Part shown: one piece after another, positions 54,273-62,613 of the stretch
How the letters are laid out: each line of letters opens with the position of its first letter
Numbering within the stretch: position 1 is the stretch's first letter
From: Sorangium cellulosum
GTDB taxonomy: Bacteria > Myxococcota_A > Polyangia > Polyangiales > Polyangiaceae
Assembly: GCA_020720045.1 (NCBI GenBank)
Contig: DYPH01000011.1
Coordinates: 1 to 64,000 of the forward strand
DNA length: 64,000 nucleotides
Direction: 5' to 3'
The notes under the pieces: model-generated
Told to the model about the DNA's origin: nothing
Seen by the model: the letters and a program-made list of their open reading frames with translations, nothing else
The model's database searches: none
Translations under genes and position numbers: made by a program

Positions 54273-56687
54273 ATGATCCGGTCTGATTTTGCGCCCCTCG
54301 TCGGGCCCGCCCTCACCGAGGCGCTCGACGCCAAGGGCTACGCCACGCTCACCCCCGTCCAAGGGGCAGTGCTGACGTCCACCCACGACGGACGCGACCT
54401 TCGCATTACCTCACAGACCGGTTCGGGCAAGACGGTCGCCATCGGGCTCGCCATGCGCGCCCATCTCCTCGCCGCCGGCGAACCGCTTACCATCACTCGC
54501 GAAAACGGCGTAAAGGCGGCCCGCCCCCGGGCGCTGGTCGTCGTCCCCACCCGCGAGCTCGCCAAACAGGTCGAGGAAGAACTCGCCTGGCTGTACTCAA
54601 AAGCGCAAGTGCGCGTCGTCTCCGTCACCGGCGGCGCCGTCTACCGCTTGGAGCACCGCGCCCTCGCCGCCGGCCCTGGCATCGTCGTCGGCACCCCTGG
54701 CCGCCTCCTCGACCACCTCGATCAAGGGACGATTGATCCTTCCGGCGTCGCCGTGGTCGTCTTCGACGAAGCCGACCGAATGCTCGATCTCGGCTTCCGG
54801 GACGATCTTTTGAAGATCGTCAGCCTTACGCCGAAGAATCGTTTGACGCACCTCTGCTCCGCGACCTTCCCGCGCGATGTGAAATACCTCGCCGATCGCG
54901 TCCAGAACGACCCGGTCCACGTCGAAGGTACGCCCCTCGGAAGCGTAAACAAGTCGATCGAGCACGTCATTCACCTCGTCGATCCCGCCGAGCGGATCGA
55001 TGCGATCGTGAATCTGCTCCTCGCAGCAACCGACTTTCAAACGCTCATCTTCGCGAAAACTCGCGCCGACGTTGCCGAGATTACCGCGCGCCTGGGAGAC
55101 GCCGGCTTCCAGGTCGGTTCGCTCTCGGGCGAGATGGAACAGTCCCAGCGAAACCGTGCGCTAGCCGCCTTCAAAAAGGGCAAGATGCATGCGCTCGTCG
55201 CGACCGACGTCGCCGCGCGAGGCATCGACGTTCAGGACATCGGCCAGGTCATTATGGTCGACCCGCCGACCGACCCCGACACGTACACGCACCGAAGTGG
55301 ACGAACGGGGCGCGCCGGCCGGAGCGGTCGTTCGCTGCTGATTGTTCCGCCGTTCGCCCAGCAGAAGGCCTTGTTCTTGTTGGCTCGTGCCGGCGTCCGC
55401 CCCGCCGTCGAGCCGATCCCGACTGCAACGTCGATCCGCGATGCGATGGACGAGCGGCTCTTCAAGGCGCTCACCGACAGCGACGACGCTGGCGCAAGCG
55501 GCCTCCCGACGATCGTCGACGACCGCGCCCGCGAGCTCGCCAAGCGTATCCTGGCGACCGAAGGGGCCGACGAGGCACTTGCCCGGCTCATCGCGAAGAC
55601 CCGCGCGTCGGGGCCGTCGGAACCGCGGGAAATTCGAGCAGTTGCGTCGCCGGCTCTCCGAAAGTACCGCGACGCCGAGACCGGCGGCGAGGTCGCGCGA
55701 CCGGGAAAAGGGCCGAACCCAGACGCCCACAAAGGGGCGTGGGTCCCCTTCCGGGTCTCCTACGGCCGCGAGCACGGCGCCGACAACCGTCGGCTGCTCG
55801 CCATCGCCTGCCGCCGCGGTGGCGTCCACAGCACGTCGATCGGGACGATCAAGGTCTTCCGGACCCACGCGGTGATCGAGATCGCCGATAACGTTTCGGA
55901 CGGCTTCGAAAAAGCGTCGGGGCAACCCGATCCGCGGGACCCGCGCGTTCGCTTCAAGCGCCACCTCGATGAGCCGCCGGCCGGCGGCTACGACGGTTCC
56001 GGGGATCGCGGACCGTCGGAAGCGCGGGAACGGCCGGCGCCGGTCGTCGACGTCGACCGCATCGACCTTGCCGACACGACGGCCACGGAGACGCCGATCG
56101 TCCCCCGCGAACGTCCGTCGACGGCGACCCTGGAAGTCCGGAGCTACCGAACGCCCGAATTCGTTGCGGAAGCGGTCACGGAAGCGCCCCGCGCCCCCCG
56201 GCCGCCGCGCCCCTCTTTTGGCGACGCCCCGCGCGCCCCGCGCCCCGCTTTCGGCAGCGACGGACCGCGCCCGCGGACGCCCCGAAGCTTCGACGGCGCC
56301 CCCCACGGCCGGATGTTTGACGGTCCGCGCCCGCCGCGTACCTTCGATGGCCCGCGCCCGCCGCGTACCTTCGATGGCCCGCGCCCCTTCGACAACGACG
56401 CGCCGCGACCGGCACGGACCTTTGATCGCGACGCACCCCGCCCGGCACGCACCTTTGACAAAGATGCACCCCGCCCGGCACGCACCTTTGACAAAGATGC
56501 ACCCCGCCCGGCGCGCACGTTTGACAAAGACGCACCGCGCCCGGTACGCACCTTTGACAAAGACGCACCGAAGGCCCCCCGTCGCATTGTCGGCACGGAA
56601 GCACCGCCGTCAAAGCCCGCCAAGAAGGCCCCCGCCAAAAAGCCGGTTACCGGCGGCGAAGAGCGCCCGAAGAAGCGGACCTGGTGA
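54273..56687 (+). CDS. DEAD-box RNA helicase with DbpA-like RNA-binding domain and repeat tail
   Basis: The 804-residue protein has the DEAD-box motifs: Q motif region with TPVQGAVL, SQTGSGKT (Walker A), PTRELAKQ, TPGRLLDHL, FDEADRMLDLGF (DEAD), SATFP, FAKTRADV, ATDVAARGIDV and HRSGRTGRAGRSG. Residues of about 485-560 (WVPFRVSYGREHGADNRRLLAIACRR) match the DbpA C-terminal RNA-binding domain, which binds 23S rRNA hairpin 92 in E. coli. The last 170 residues are Pro/Arg/Asp-rich repeats. It may act in ribosome assembly. It is divergent from the trp operon. Confidence 0.9.
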   Translation: MIRSDFAPLVGPALTEALDAKGYATLTPVQGAVLTSTHDGRDLRITSQTGSGKTVAIGLAMRAHLLAAGEPLTITRENGVKAARPRALVVVPTRELAKQVEEELAWLYSKAQVRVVSVTGGAVYRLEHRALAAGPGIVVGTPGRLLDHLDQGTIDPSGVAVVVFDEADRMLDLGFRDDLLKIVSLTPKNRLTHLCSATFPRDVKYLADRVQNDPVHVEGTPLGSVNKSIEHVIHLVDPAERIDAIVNLLLAATDFQTLIFAKTRADVAEITARLGDAGFQVGSLSGEMEQSQRNRALAAFKKGKMHALVATDVAARGIDVQDIGQVIMVDPPTDPDTYTHRSGRTGRAGRSGRSLLIVPPFAQQKALFLLARAGVRPAVEPIPTATSIRDAMDERLFKALTDSDDAGASGLPTIVDDRARELAKRILATEGADEALARLIAKTRASGPSEPREIRAVASPALRKYRDAETGGEVARPGKGPNPDAHKGAWVPFRVSYGREHGADNRRLLAIACRRGGVHSTSIGTIKVFRTHAVIEIADNVSDGFEKASGQPDPRDPRVRFKRHLDEPPAGGYDGSGDRGPSEARERPAPVVDVDRIDLADTTATETPIVPRERPSTATLEVRSYRTPEFVAEAVTEAPRAPRPPRPSFGDAPRAPRPAFGSDGPRPRTPRSFDGAPHGRMFDGPRPPRTFDGPRPPRTFDGPRPFDNDAPRPARTFDRDAPRPARTFDKDAPRPARTFDKDAPRPARTFDKDAPRPVRTFDKDAPKAPRRIVGTEAPPSKPAKKAPAKKPVTGGEERPKKRTW
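56391..56571. repeat. 33-bp tandem repeats in the helicase tail
   Basis: About five copies encode the unit DKDAPRPARTF. Two shorter copies encoding PPRTFDGPR lie just upstream (from about 56335). Codon differences between copies show that the repeats are not brand new, but copies 2-4 are nearly identical. Confidence 0.85.
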
Positions 56688-56703
56688 CCTTCCGCCTTCG
56701 CTG

Positions 56704-56746
56704 AAACGAAGAAGCCCCCGAGATTTCTCGGGGGCTTCCTTCGTTT
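56704..56746. terminator. Long bidirectional terminator
   Basis: GAAGCCCCCGAG (56711-56722) pairs perfectly with CTCGGGGGCTTC (56727-56738) around ATTT. AAACGAA/TTCGTTT extends the stem to 19 bp with one bulged C. It sits between the convergent helicase and beta-propeller genes. Confidence 0.9.
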
Positions 56747-56765
56747 CGTTGGAGCCGTCAGGAGC

Positions 56766-57779
56766 TCACTTCACATCGAAGGCCTGGACGACATTTCCAT
56801 TGAAGTTCGGAACAAGGATGCGATTGCGCTTGGAATCGAAGCCGATATCGGCCGGGGTCTTCGTCCCCACGATCACTGCCGTTGCGCCAGCACCAGCTCC
56901 GTCGCTCGCGAAGACCGAAGCCCCCTCCCAGCTCGCTACGAAAAACTTGCCGCCGAAGGAAACGATGCCGTCGAGGCTCCCCTTCGGGAACTTGACCGCC
57001 CCGGTCTTTGTGCCTTTTTCATCCAGCTTGTAGAGTTCGCCGGAGCCGAAGGTCACGACGACAACGTTCTTTCCGTCGACGACGAGGCCGTTCGGGTGGC
57101 CAAGTTCTTCCCCCTTCGCGAAGGCCTTCGCCTTCCCCTTCTCGATCACCCAAACGGCGTCGGTTTTTGTCGGTTCAATTCCCTTTTCAGAGATCTTGAT
57201 ACCCGAGTCAGAAACGTAGATCTTCCCATCAGCGCTCGCGGCGATGTCGTTCGCGAAGGTGGCCCCTTCGAGCTTGATCTCCCCCTTCGCTGCGCCGGTC
57301 TTCGCGTCAAACATCCGGACCGTCGAGATGTCGGCCACGTAGAGAACCCCCTTCACGATCGCCATCCCCTTCGGCGCGTCGAGGGTCACCTTGTTCTTCC
57401 CGCCCTCAATCCACTTTTCCGCCTTGATCTTTCCATCCGGCGTCAGCTCGGAAATGAAGCCGTTGTTGTCGACGGCTCCGGGCATTCCGTTGACGTTCGA
57501 GACGAGGTAGCGGTCGTTGGCGGCGTCATAGAGGACGCTCTCCGGCGTCGAGAAGGGGCCGGTGAAGGTGACGGCCGCCTTCGTCGGCTCCGGCTCGACC
57601 GGCTTCTCAAGCTTCGGCTCCACGCTCGGGGCCGTTGAAGCGCTCGGGGCTGCCGTCACCGTCGGCAGCGCCGTCGCCGAGATCTCGGGGGCCGGCGTGG
57701 CGGCGGGCTTCGGGTCTCCTCCGCAGGCGACTGCGAAGAGAGCGACGGAGGCGGAGAGGAGGGCAAATGAGCGAGACAT
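56766..57779 (-). CDS. Beta-propeller lipoprotein (SMP-30/NHL-like)
   Basis: The 337-residue product has a signal peptide ending in ALFAVAC (lipobox), then a Pro/Ala/Thr-rich spacer to about residue 75. The rest repeats strands such as PESVLYDAANDRYLVSN, APKGMAIVKGVLYVADI, ANDIAASADGKIYVSDSG and HPNGLVVDGKNVVVVTFG, which fit a six-bladed propeller of the SMP-30/NHL type. No metal-binding catalytic set is evident, so it may bind rather than cleave. Start at ATG 57779 with AAGGAA 9 nt upstream. The terminator of the preceding protease gene lies between the two genes. Confidence 0.78.
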   Translation of the reverse strand: MSRSFALLSASVALFAVACGGDPKPAATPAPEISATALPTVTAAPSASTAPSVEPKLEKPVEPEPTKAAVTFTGPFSTPESVLYDAANDRYLVSNVNGMPGAVDNNGFISELTPDGKIKAEKWIEGGKNKVTLDAPKGMAIVKGVLYVADISTVRMFDAKTGAAKGEIKLEGATFANDIAASADGKIYVSDSGIKISEKGIEPTKTDAVWVIEKGKAKAFAKGEELGHPNGLVVDGKNVVVVTFGSGELYKLDEKGTKTGAVKFPKGSLDGIVSFGGKFFVASWEGASVFASDGAGAGATAVIVGTKTPADIGFDSKRNRILVPNFNGNVVQAFDVK

Positions 57780-57888
57780 TTGAAATTTCCTTAGCAGGGA
57801 GGAGGTGTCGACGACCGCAAGGCGCGGTGCCGCCGGAAATGCCCCGTTCTCGAAGAAAGGGGAAGTGTTTTTCCGCGCCTGCTTGGAC

Positions 57889-57932
57889 GAAACAAGCAAT
57901 GACGCCGCAAGCTCTTCCGAGGTTGCGGCGTC
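57889..57932 (-). terminator. Intrinsic terminator after the papain-like gene
   Basis: GACGCCGCAA (57901-57910) pairs perfectly with TTGCGGCGTC (57923-57932), and the minus strand continues ATTGCTTGTTTCG. A 3-bp inner stem CTC/GAG is also present. The U-rich tail is only moderate. Confidence 0.65.
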
Positions 57933-57993
57933 CGGCGAGTGTTGGATGACCTTCCGCGAACGTGGTTCCGCGAGCGACGACGAAACGGCGAGG

Positions 57994-59205
57994 TCACCAG
58001 TGAATTACTGCCCCTGCGAGAGAGACCTTTCGCCCGTCGGTCAACGTCACCTCGGTTCCATTCGTGCGCCAGTCGTGGTCGTAGGTCTTGTAGACGGTGC
58101 TCGTCTTAAACGCAGTTCCTCGGTCGGACGAGGTTGCATAACGTCCGTTTCCAAAGGACGCGTCGACGTCGTAGCGAACGCTGGCGATCGACGCGAGGAG
58201 CGACGCGGGCGCGGAGAGCGCGAGTTGAAAACGGGCGCCGTTAGCCGGGTCGTGAATCGCGACCGCGTGCACCGTCGTGTCGTTCACCGGGCCGGCACTC
58301 GCCGGATCGGGCGTCGGATCGGGCGTCGGATCGGGCGTCGGATCGGGCGGGGTTGGAGACGGGCCGCCCGAGTCGACCGTCGTCACCCCTTGGTAGGAAA
58401 TACTCCGAATTGCTAGGAAATAGCAGCTTGAAGACTTGCAATAGTCGAGCGGTAGCTTCCCGTAGCCATGGTCGCCGAAGCTCTCCCCCCAGGAGTTCTT
58501 GAAGAGCAGATACCCGCCGCCGGCGTAGCTTGCGTCGCGGACGAAGCCGGTCACGGCGACGGCGTGCCCCCCGCGACGTCGTCCGGCGGGGAGCGGGACG
58601 CGGCCATCGGCAGAGGCGCCAAAGTTGTTGAAGGTGCTGATGCCGATCACGAGCGGGTGGCCGGCGGCGAGCTCGCCGAGCACCTCGTCGCGGGTCTCCG
58701 GCGCCGCGTAGGAGACGACCTTCGCAAGGCGCTGGGACGTGTAGTTGGCAACCGGGTTCCCGTAGTAGGGCCACGCCGACTCGGGGGCGATCGAAACCTT
58801 CGACGCCGTCTTTACGGAAGTGAGCATTTCATAGCGACGGTACGATTGATAATGATCAATCTCCGAAAGATCCGCGGAAACACTCAGCTTCTGTTTCGCC
58901 AAATTTTCAATCGCGGCAATCGTTGCAAACGCCGTACACCAGCCGCGTGAGCCCTGCCCTTTTATCGGCGAATCGAAGGCGCGTAGCGAGATTGTTTGCT
59001 GATCCGCACGTAATGCGCCTTGGTCGAAGTCGGCTTCAGGAAGCCCCGCACCGAGCTCAAGGGATTCCTGGGTAACGAGACTGTCGTCCCCTTCCACTAC
59101 GGTTTCAAAATCCCCGTCCTCCGCCGCACAACCTCCAAGAGCGAGTGCAGCGAGCAGCGTCACAGACCCAAGAATGAGGGGGAACTTCGGGGTGCGGGTG
59201 TTCAT
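57994..59205 (-). CDS. Papain-like (C1A) peptidase lipoprotein with C-terminal beta domain
   Basis: The 403-residue protein has a signal peptide ending in LALGGC26 (lipobox). It also has the full papain set: Gln84, catalytic Cys90 in GQGSRGWCTAFA, His214 in GGHAVAVTG and Asn237 in FKNSWGESFGDHGYGK. A (PDPT)n spacer encoded by a 12-bp repeat follows. Residues of about 310-403 (SVRYDVDASFGNGRYATSS, then TYDHDWRTNGTEVTL) resemble the prokaryotic YEATS-like beta-sandwich, with low certainty. It is a surface cysteine protease. The start at 59205 leaves the signal peptide at the N-terminus. Confidence 0.85.
   Translation of the reverse strand: MNTRTPKFPLILGSVTLLAALALGGCAAEDGDFETVVEGDDSLVTQESLELGAGLPEADFDQGALRADQQTISLRAFDSPIKGQGSRGWCTAFATIAAIENLAKQKLSVSADLSEIDHYQSYRRYEMLTSVKTASKVSIAPESAWPYYGNPVANYTSQRLAKVVSYAAPETRDEVLGELAAGHPLVIGISTFNNFGASADGRVPLPAGRRRGGHAVAVTGFVRDASYAGGGYLLFKNSWGESFGDHGYGKLPLDYCKSSSCYFLAIRSISYQGVTTVDSGGPSPTPPDPTPDPTPDPTPDPASAGPVNDTTVHAVAIHDPANGARFQLALSAPASLLASIASVRYDVDASFGNGRYATSSDRGTAFKTSTVYKTYDHDWRTNGTEVTLTDGRKVSLAGAVIHW
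58304..58351. repeat. 12-bp tandem repeat in the peptidase spacer
   Basis: GGATCGGGCGTC occurs three times, with a fourth partial copy. It encodes the PDPT spacer between the peptidase and the C-terminal beta domain. Confidence 0.85.
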
Positions 59206-59421
59206 GTCGGCTCGCCGTACACGTTCTGTGCCGGGGTGTCGGACAGCCGCATCAACTGTAGGCACTAGGCGCCAAGTTCGGGCAAGCACGCACATTTCCT
59301 TTCGGTTTCCGCCGGGCGGGCGCCCCAGCCGGTACCCAACGGAGACGGGAGCCTGGGGCATCCATTCCCCAGCCCCTGGTCCCCCCTCAGCCCGGTGTCG
59401 GAAACGCGCAAGACGGACGGA

Positions 59422-59449
59422 TTGACGCGATGCACAATTTCCCTAGCCT
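59422..59449 (+). promoter_or_regulatory. Sigma-70-like promoter of the lipase gene
   Basis: TTGACG (59422-59427), 16-nt spacer and TAGCCT (59444-59449), 6 nt before the ATG at 59456. This is one of the better promoters in the window and predicts a leaderless mRNA. Confidence 0.6.
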
Positions 59450-59455
59450 GGAGCC

Positions 59456-60508
59456 ATGACCGCTGCACCCGCGCCTGTGCTCGCCGTTTCCTCACCGCCT
59501 TCCGCGATCCCCGCCCTCGAACGGACGTTGGCCATCCTCAACGGCGCCGTCGGCGACTATCTGGATCGCCGCGGAAACGGGCTCGCGACGCCGTTCGGAG
59601 CGGTCCTGCCGTCGCAGGCGGGCCGGCCGATCCCGGCCACAACGGAAGGCTTCGCAGAAGCCTTTCCCGCCGCCTCTTCGCGGGTCGTCGTGCTGCTTCA
59701 CGGGCTGATGTGTACCGAACTCGACTGGCAGTACGTCGTCGACGACCAGCCGACCGACTACGGCATCTCATTTGCAAAAGACTTCGCAGCGACGCCGGTC
59801 TACGTGCGCTACAACACCGGTCTTTCTATCCCCGAAAATGGCGCACACCTCTCATCTTTTCTCGAGAAGCTTGTCGCCCAGTTTCCAGTCCCCGTCGAAG
59901 AGATCGTCCTCCTCGGGTTCAGCATGGGCGGGCTCGTCGTTCGCAGCGCCTGCCACGTCGCAGCAACAGCTTCGAAGCCGCCTGGGTGGCTTTCACTTGT
60001 AACATCATGCTTTTACGTCGGAACCCCTCATCGTGGTGCCCCTCTGGAGCGCCTCGGCCGTCTCGCAACGCGCCTCCTCGGACGTATCCCCGATCCCTAC
60101 GTGCGGTTGGCGGCAACTCTTGGAGACCTCCGAAGTGCCGGGATTAAAGACCTCGGAGATGCCGATTTGACGAACGAACACAGCCTCCAGGAGAAGCGCC
60201 TGACGCTTCTTGAGAATCCCGCCCACCCGGTTCCGCTCCTCCCCGCATTGAAGCACCACTTCATCGCAGGGACGCTCTCCGAAGATCCGCTTCTTTCGCG
60301 CGTTGTGGGGGACGTCATGGTGCCGATCACGAGCGCAACCCACGGGCAGACCGCCCCCGGGCCGGGTGGCGTCGGTGTGGGCCATGCCGTAGCCATCTTG
60401 GCGCGACGGGCCGACGGCAGCCGGATGGCGCATATGGACCTCGCCCACGATCGGCAGGTATACGACCAGATTCATGCATGGTACACCGACGCTGGAGTTG
60501 CAGGATGA
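59456..60508 (+). CDS. Alpha/beta-hydrolase of lipase type
   Basis: The 350-residue protein has VVVLLHGLMCTELDW (oxyanion region), the nucleophile elbow LLGFSMGGLVVRSA with Ser, and a C-terminal GHAVAILARRADG that may carry the catalytic His. YVGTPHRGAPLERLG after the nucleophile is characteristic of PGAP1-like and esterase/lipase EstA-type enzymes. There is no signal peptide, so it is probably cytoplasmic, and the substrate is an ester of unknown nature. It overlaps the next small gene by 4 nt (ATGA). Confidence 0.85.
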   Translation: MTAAPAPVLAVSSPPSAIPALERTLAILNGAVGDYLDRRGNGLATPFGAVLPSQAGRPIPATTEGFAEAFPAASSRVVVLLHGLMCTELDWQYVVDDQPTDYGISFAKDFAATPVYVRYNTGLSIPENGAHLSSFLEKLVAQFPVPVEEIVLLGFSMGGLVVRSACHVAATASKPPGWLSLVTSCFYVGTPHRGAPLERLGRLATRLLGRIPDPYVRLAATLGDLRSAGIKDLGDADLTNEHSLQEKRLTLLENPAHPVPLLPALKHHFIAGTLSEDPLLSRVVGDVMVPITSATHGQTAPGPGGVGVGHAVAILARRADGSRMAHMDLAHDRQVYDQIHAWYTDAGVAG

Positions 60509-60822
60509 ACGAAGAGACCGATCGCGCTGACGGACCGACGCACAAACGACCGATTTCGCTCGGAGAACAGCGCCTTCGCGGGTCTCTCGATCTGGTGCAC
60601 GATGCCGTCGAGCACGGCTCGCGCGCCATCGAAGACATCCACCTCGCCACAGCGGCTCGCCCCTTCGAACTTCTGGATCGCGTCCCGCCGATCGCAGCGC
60701 CGGTCCGCGCCGTGCGCGCCATCCACGACGCGACGGTCACGTTCAGCTACGGGATGGTCCGCCTCGTGACCACCGCCGTGGTGACGACCGCCCACTCGGT
60801 CCTCGACGTTGTCGCCCGCTGA
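60505..60822 (+). CDS. Small helical protein coupled to the lipase gene
   Basis: This 105-residue protein begins MNEETDRADGPTHKRPISLG and has three amphipathic helices (RLRGSLDLVHDAVEHGSRAIE, then ATAARPFELLDRV and TFSYGMVRLVTTAVVTTAH). I recognise no family. Its start overlaps the lipase stop, so the two are translated together, which suggests a chaperone or regulatory partner of the hydrolase. An in-frame ATG at 60478 would make the overlap longer but adds an odd extension. Confidence 0.65.
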   Translation: MNEETDRADGPTHKRPISLGEQRLRGSLDLVHDAVEHGSRAIEDIHLATAARPFELLDRVPPIAAPVRAVRAIHDATVTFSYGMVRLVTTAVVTTAHSVLDVVAR

Positions 60823-60856
60823 CCGAGATCGCGGAACGAAACGGCCGAAATCGCAG

Positions 60857-60862
60857 TAGAGT
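60857..60862 (+). promoter_or_regulatory. -10-like box close to the kinase start
   Basis: TAGAGT, 9 nt before the ATG at 60872. No clear -35 was found. Confidence 0.35.
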
Positions 60863-60871
60863 CCCCGCCGC

Positions 60872-62572
60872 ATGGAGCCCGACCGTTTCGAGACTTCGCC
60901 GACGGCTGCCCCGCGGTCGGATCGACCTGCCGGCGACGGCGGTGGCGGCAGTCAGGGCCGAATTTCAACGTCGCGGATCGCCAATGGTACCGAAATTGGT
61001 GGTGATTTTGTGATCGAGCGCCCCCTCGCCGAGGGGGGTATGGGGGCTGTATACGTCGCGCTTCAGCGGTCCACCGGCGTACGCCGAGCGCTCAAGGTGA
61101 TGCATGAAACGCTCTCCTTCGACGAATCGCTGACGAAGCGCTTCCGGCGTGAAGCGGAACTCGCGGCGACCGTCGAGAGCGATCATGTGGTGAAGGTCCT
61201 CACCGCCGGCCACGACGCAACGCTCAACGTCGCGTATTTGGTCATGGAACTGCTCGCCGGCGCCTCACTGGCGCGCGGGCTTGACACCCTCGCCCCGCTC
61301 TCCCCGGCGATGACGTCGGCGATCCTTACCCAGGTGGCCCACGGCCTCGGCGCCGCCGGCGACCTCGGGATCGTCCATCGCGACGTCAAACCGGAGAACA
61401 TCTTTCTCTGCCGGGCGAGCAGCGCAACGGCGCCGTTCTTCGTGAAATTGCTCGATTTCGGCGTTGCAAAGGACGTCAAACACGCGTCGCGGGTCGGCAC
61501 GCAAGCGGTAGGTACCCCCTTTTGGCTCGCCCCCGAGCAGACCGAATCGGAGCCCCACCTCTCACCGGCGACCGACGTCTGGCCGTTTGGACTGGTGGCG
61601 TATGCGTGCCTCGTCGGCAGACCTTTCTGGAAATCGGCAGGAAGTGCAAGCAACTCCACGCCGGCCGCCTTCCTCCGCGAGCTCCTGCTTGAGCCGATCC
61701 CGACGCCGTCGGTCCGCGCCCGCGAGCACGGCATCGCGCTGCCCGATGGCTTCGACGCTTGGTTTGCTCGCTGCGTCGATCGGGACCCTTCCAAGCGCTT
61801 TCCGGAAGCGCGCATCGCCGCACGGGTGTTTGCCGAGACGGTGGCTGCGCCGCAGCCACTTGCCGGCGAAACCGATCGTCTTGTTCAATACTTACGTGAG
61901 GAAGCGGCGCAGACGAGCAGCAGCTACATCGGGTTCGAACCGACGATCGCCACGCCGAATCCCCTCCAAGAACGACCGAGCCTTCCGGAGCGCTTTGGAA
62001 CGGCGCCGAGCGGCGAACGCCCTCCGGCCTCGCGGGGCGGGACGGTGAACACCTTCTCCGCCCCCGCGCTCCCGGCCGCGGTCCTCCGGCCGCGCGCCGA
62101 CGCCCCCGAAACTGGGCCGATTCCGATGAGCGAGCCGGTTCCGAAGAGCCTGTATGTGGTCGGTGCCGTCGTCGCGATCGCCTGCGTGGCGGCGCTCGTC
62201 TGGCCCCGGGGGCCAAAGCCACCGATCGCCACGGCGACGAAGGAAGTCCATGGGTTACGCGCGGGGAACTACCTCTGCCGCCTCGCCCCGACCGACGACT
62301 TCAACGTCCCTTGCGTCCTGACCGCCAAGAGCGATGAAAAGCTCGAAATGACGGTCAATGCCTCCACGGCGACCTGTTACGTCACCATCCGTCGCGGCGA
62401 CGGAAACGCGCCTCCGTCGGCGACCGGCTTCTGCAACCGGGAGCGCGGTATCGGTGCGGCAGGCATGCAGGTCCATGGCCCCGTCCGCCTCTCCGAGGCG
62501 GAAACCTATGAAATTCCGAAGCATGGCGCCGACGACATCGCCCTCAGCTTCCGCGGCCCCATCGCAAAATAA
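60872..62572 (+). CDS. Membrane-anchored Ser/Thr protein kinase
   Basis: The 566-residue protein has an N-terminal kinase domain: glycine loop LAEGGMGAVYVAL, ATP Lys75 in RRALKVMHE, HRDVKPEN (169-176) and DFGVAK with Asp195. All key residues are present, in contrast to the first kinase of this window. A WLAPEQT motif is the activation-loop end. A variable linker follows, then one transmembrane helix (about 427-446) and an exported C-terminal domain (about 455-566) with four Cys (YLCRLAPTDDFNVPC, TATCYV, FCNRE). It probably senses an external signal. There is a terminator directly after it. Confidence 0.9.
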   Translation: MEPDRFETSPTAAPRSDRPAGDGGGGSQGRISTSRIANGTEIGGDFVIERPLAEGGMGAVYVALQRSTGVRRALKVMHETLSFDESLTKRFRREAELAATVESDHVVKVLTAGHDATLNVAYLVMELLAGASLARGLDTLAPLSPAMTSAILTQVAHGLGAAGDLGIVHRDVKPENIFLCRASSATAPFFVKLLDFGVAKDVKHASRVGTQAVGTPFWLAPEQTESEPHLSPATDVWPFGLVAYACLVGRPFWKSAGSASNSTPAAFLRELLLEPIPTPSVRAREHGIALPDGFDAWFARCVDRDPSKRFPEARIAARVFAETVAAPQPLAGETDRLVQYLREEAAQTSSSYIGFEPTIATPNPLQERPSLPERFGTAPSGERPPASRGGTVNTFSAPALPAAVLRPRADAPETGPIPMSEPVPKSLYVVGAVVAIACVAALVWPRGPKPPIATATKEVHGLRAGNYLCRLAPTDDFNVPCVLTAKSDEKLEMTVNASTATCYVTIRRGDGNAPPSATGFCNRERGIGAAGMQVHGPVRLSEAETYEIPKHGADDIALSFRGPIAK

Positions 62573-62588
62573 AGTCTCTACGACCCTT

Positions 62589-62613
62589 ATAAAGAGTCAT
62601 TGGGACTCTTTAT
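62589..62613. terminator. Bidirectional terminator between kinase and pseudouridine synthase genes
   Basis: ATAAAGAGTC (62589-62598) pairs perfectly with GACTCTTTAT (62604-62613) around ATTGG. A-rich on the left and T-rich on the right, so it can stop transcription from both sides. Confidence 0.78.

Noticed and set aside
57994-59205. Papain-like protease as the missing RiPP leader peptidase
   Set aside because: It has a signal peptide and lipobox, so it acts outside the cytoplasm, and it is 31 kb from the precursor.
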